A DNA stretch of 64,000 nt from assembly GCF_000422585.1 (NCBI RefSeq), contig NZ_KE383878.1, forward strand, positions 86,408 through 150,407, written 5' to 3'. The notes beneath the pieces are model-generated. The model was not told where the DNA came from. It made no database searches and saw only the letters and a list, made by a program, of their open reading frames with translations. This document shows, piece after piece, positions 63,001 to 64,000 of this stretch. Position numbers and translations under genes: made by a program. Source of the DNA: Hugenholtzia roseola DSM 9546 (GTDB lineage: Bacteria; Bacteroidota; Bacteroidia; Cytophagales; Bernardetiaceae). Numbering within the stretch: position 1 is the stretch's first letter; every line of letters starts with the position of its first letter.

Positions 63001-64000
63001 GAACTTGCGCCCGAAAAGCCTATCAACGCACTTTTCAATGGTGCATTGCTGAATTTATTGGTTGTAAATATAGATTTTATCATTCAAAAAATGGTAGAAA
63101 AGGGTACAGATTGGATAGCAGAAAACAGCGAAAAAATTGCACAAATTGTATATGAACGCGCTTATCAAGAGCAAAAAACCGCTTTTTTCTATAAAAATGC
63201 CATCAAACGCACGACCCTTGAACTTTGTCAGACCGCCATTCCAGAGCTATTGACCAAAGAAAGCCACAGTTTGAGCCGTTTGGTTACGCAGGAGATAGAG
63301 CGTTTGGGCTTGGTTGCCTTAGGCGATTTAGGCGTAAAACTCAATAAAACTTACATTGAAAATACCGTTGTTGCACTCTTAGATAGTCCTCGCACACAAA
63401 GTTCAGTAGAAGATTTGGCTTCGGAACTTTTAGAAACACTTTTTCACATTCCCCTCGATGCCCTTTTTCGATTCGAAGAATGGCAAGAAAACAACCTATT
63501 GCAAACGCAGATACAATCGGAAATTAAAGCCTTTTTCACACATCTATCTGAACGCTATCTACTTGAAAAAGAGCAGATTGAGCAAGAAATAGGCTCATTA
63601 TTGCAAAAGATACAAACACTTATTTTAGGGCAAAAAATAGACCTTCGTTTTAAGCAGGGTTTGCTCGATGCTTATCTAAACCAGTTGGCAGAATCGGAAA
63701 AAGCGCGACAGATTTGGCAGGAGAGCCTACAAATGGCAGAAATAAAAATATGGAAAACCTTACATGAAAAAAGTCTTGATTTCTACCTACCGCCCACTTT
63801 TTGGAAACAGACCTTACAACAACTTGCTGTTCTTGTTTTGGAAGAAAAAGCCGAAGTAACGAGCCGTCTTTTTCAAAATAGTATTGCACAAAGTTTAGGC
63901 GAAATTTTAAATATTATACCAAAAGAAACGAAAGACTTTTTAGTTCAAATTTTAGTAACCTCTGTGATGGATAGTCTGCAAGAAAAGCTACCCGATTTGC
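60031..64000 (+). CDS. giant DUF445-type membrane protein (3' end beyond window)
   Basis: An open frame of at least 1323 codons with no stop in the window. The N-terminus reads 'MVGLDFIAKTLTGAVVGYVT' then 'NDWAIDMLFRKR', matching the DUF445 start ('G..IGY.TN..AI.MLFRP'). A second, complete copy of the same signature is near residues 655-745: 'LGAFWGGIAGGALA', 'YGVTGWATNWLALKMIFRPY' and 'YLPFTPGVAVRNQPRFAQNM'. Between and after them are long, Gln/Glu/Lys/Leu-rich helical stretches without membrane segments. DUF445 proteins usually have 200-450 residues, so this is a large expansion. Function unknown. Confidence 0.85.
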   Translation, partial: MVGLDFIAKTLTGAVVGYVTNDWAIDMLFRKRLGMGGIFLKTHQEFARNISLVVERDIINHHTLLSELQGAEFEKNIEATISHLFDSSLKEALPKGENRIKNIPKLADLEKNIHLYLDTQIPTLLYPALQDWSDSLTLSQILPKEQAQVLVEKVLKDTIETIQKEQDIFKIVERIAETVTQNSPETFLGKEGQDYIYEKTELIFKDLATILAQEDAQLLQPFITEIQQLFQVEIGLEAAAQKLVEKNIIQVLGKNNAAQAIEALVKQLHKIVDSEEGERIFYTFADFFIHTLEKEEKTIFELLTPEVRANLVEFFKKQFPPILVKVIGWVYSRQNEIEKLVDETFTKNVESGFKNWLVKTFVGSVSQSADVVSKIIQIIEEYRRRPEEVALELTTLVIDFLESKTVGEMVRGLKGEQTTQIFGNILRKNISESLEKLIPDDFLHIFVQKPISEFVSADKLATFLKNNLSQFIDNFKAQQLYSPAFLNWVLQNTDKIIELYWTSPIKNWLEKQTIVNFWQSNEQAAFAFFDDKIKNWSSIIVTKLYENQEGKPLMSQLSYTQKQDILQTLSQKLQEEISLFLNQHQERELDSYLQQTQKFPNFEKRLSKIIHKLLLDNLETLLENRISELVYGNLERLAPTQIRDMVEKFMGKELKPITILGAFWGGIAGGALAAVPSFEGNLALTYGVPAVSYGVTGWATNWLALKMIFRPYEKKKIPFTPFYLPFTPGVAVRNQPRFAQNMSKFVGDKLINEEGLKEAFSQNKKLFKHTIIETITQNDYASIATYLEKNNSKLAQQGAVQLQDYLQNKKEILIQNGAQWLSQGSVKVVEKFYQDSLQSLPQKGSAGSSSEEKNAIKEVRAFLHQYLTSYLVIYQKKIPAQIQDFLAPDTLLSEKIPVFLQEKLSAIGLKKVLALLEKNIQNPDAIIQKLSILLEKEIFKKTENKSLSHYLTESQALAAQERLSEYLTSQLKISENKEKIVSFIDKKISQELAPEKPINALFNGALLNLLVVNIDFIIQKMVEKGTDWIAENSEKIAQIVYERAYQEQKTAFFYKNAIKRTTLELCQTAIPELLTKESHSLSRLVTQEIERLGLVALGDLGVKLNKTYIENTVVALLDSPRTQSSVEDLASELLETLFHIPLDALFRFEEWQENNLLQTQIQSEIKAFFTHLSERYLLEKEQIEQEIGSLLQKIQTLILGQKIDLRFKQGLLDAYLNQLAESEKARQIWQESLQMAEIKIWKTLHEKSLDFYLPPTFWKQTLQQLAVLVLEEKAEVTSRLFQNSIAQSLGEILNIIPKETKDFLVQILVTSVMDSLQEKLPDL

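Overview
The window looks like a chromosome segment of a member of the Bacteroidota, most likely an environmental Cytophagales-type bacterium. The signs are a secreted protein with a C-terminal type IX secretion sorting domain, a LytTR response regulator, a two-cysteine-short L36, lipoproteins with Bacteroidota-style lipoboxes, and promoters of the Bacteroidota form TTTG-N19-TAnnTTTG, two of which can be read completely. Gene starts mostly lack clear Shine-Dalgarno sequences, and several genes seem to start at TTG.

Layout. 1-4.0 kb (minus strand): a family 2 glycosyltransferase cut by the window edge, an FtsX-type permease, a MORN-like exported protein, a LytTR regulator and a MazG-like pyrophosphohydrolase. 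4.2-12.5 kb (plus strand): an NhaC-type antiporter, a YcxB-like membrane protein, an AlkB-type alkane hydroxylase, a pirin and a two-gene beta-oxidation module (FadB-like dehydrogenase/hydratase plus thiolase) with a palindromic operator. 12.5-24.2 kb (minus strand): a 2OG-Fe oxygenase, a MurG-like glycosyltransferase, an acidic TerB-like protein, an AddA/RecB-type helicase-nuclease, RsgA, a GAF-PAS-PP2C phosphatase next to a GAF-PAS protein with no output domain, and a strange gene made of 21 uninterrupted proline-ended heptads. 24.4-27.7 kb (plus strand): a site-2-type protease and a T9SS cargo protein.

27.9-40.5 kb (minus strand) is the spc/alpha ribosomal block, rplP-rpmC-rpsQ-rplN-rplX-rplE-rpsN-rpsH-rplF-rplR-rpsE-rpmD-rplO-secY-map-infA-rpmJ-rpsM-rpsK-rpsD-rpoA-rplQ. 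It begins abruptly at rplP; the usual upstream S10 genes (rpsJ to rpsC) are absent here and are replaced by a promoter with a leader of about 365 nt. A second complete promoter precedes infA.

40.8-46.1 kb (plus strand) is a run of small exported proteins and lipoproteins (YARHG domain, peptidoglycan-binding domain, beta-helix and unknowns). 46.3-50.6 kb is an AT-rich accessory patch with an AIPR-type phage-defence gene, small membrane or orphan proteins and repeat-rich spacers. 50.7-60 kb is mainly housekeeping (nadD, gmk, queE, Rieske, Nfu, uvrC, a SurA-like chaperone), interrupted by an AT-rich type II restriction-modification pair. From 60.0 kb to the right edge runs a very long open frame with two DUF445-type membrane signatures, unfinished at the window end.

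The strongest candidates for something undescribed are the proline-heptad protein (23.7-24.2 kb) and the giant duplicated DUF445 protein (60.0-64.0 kb); the AIPR patch and the broken S10 operon come next.
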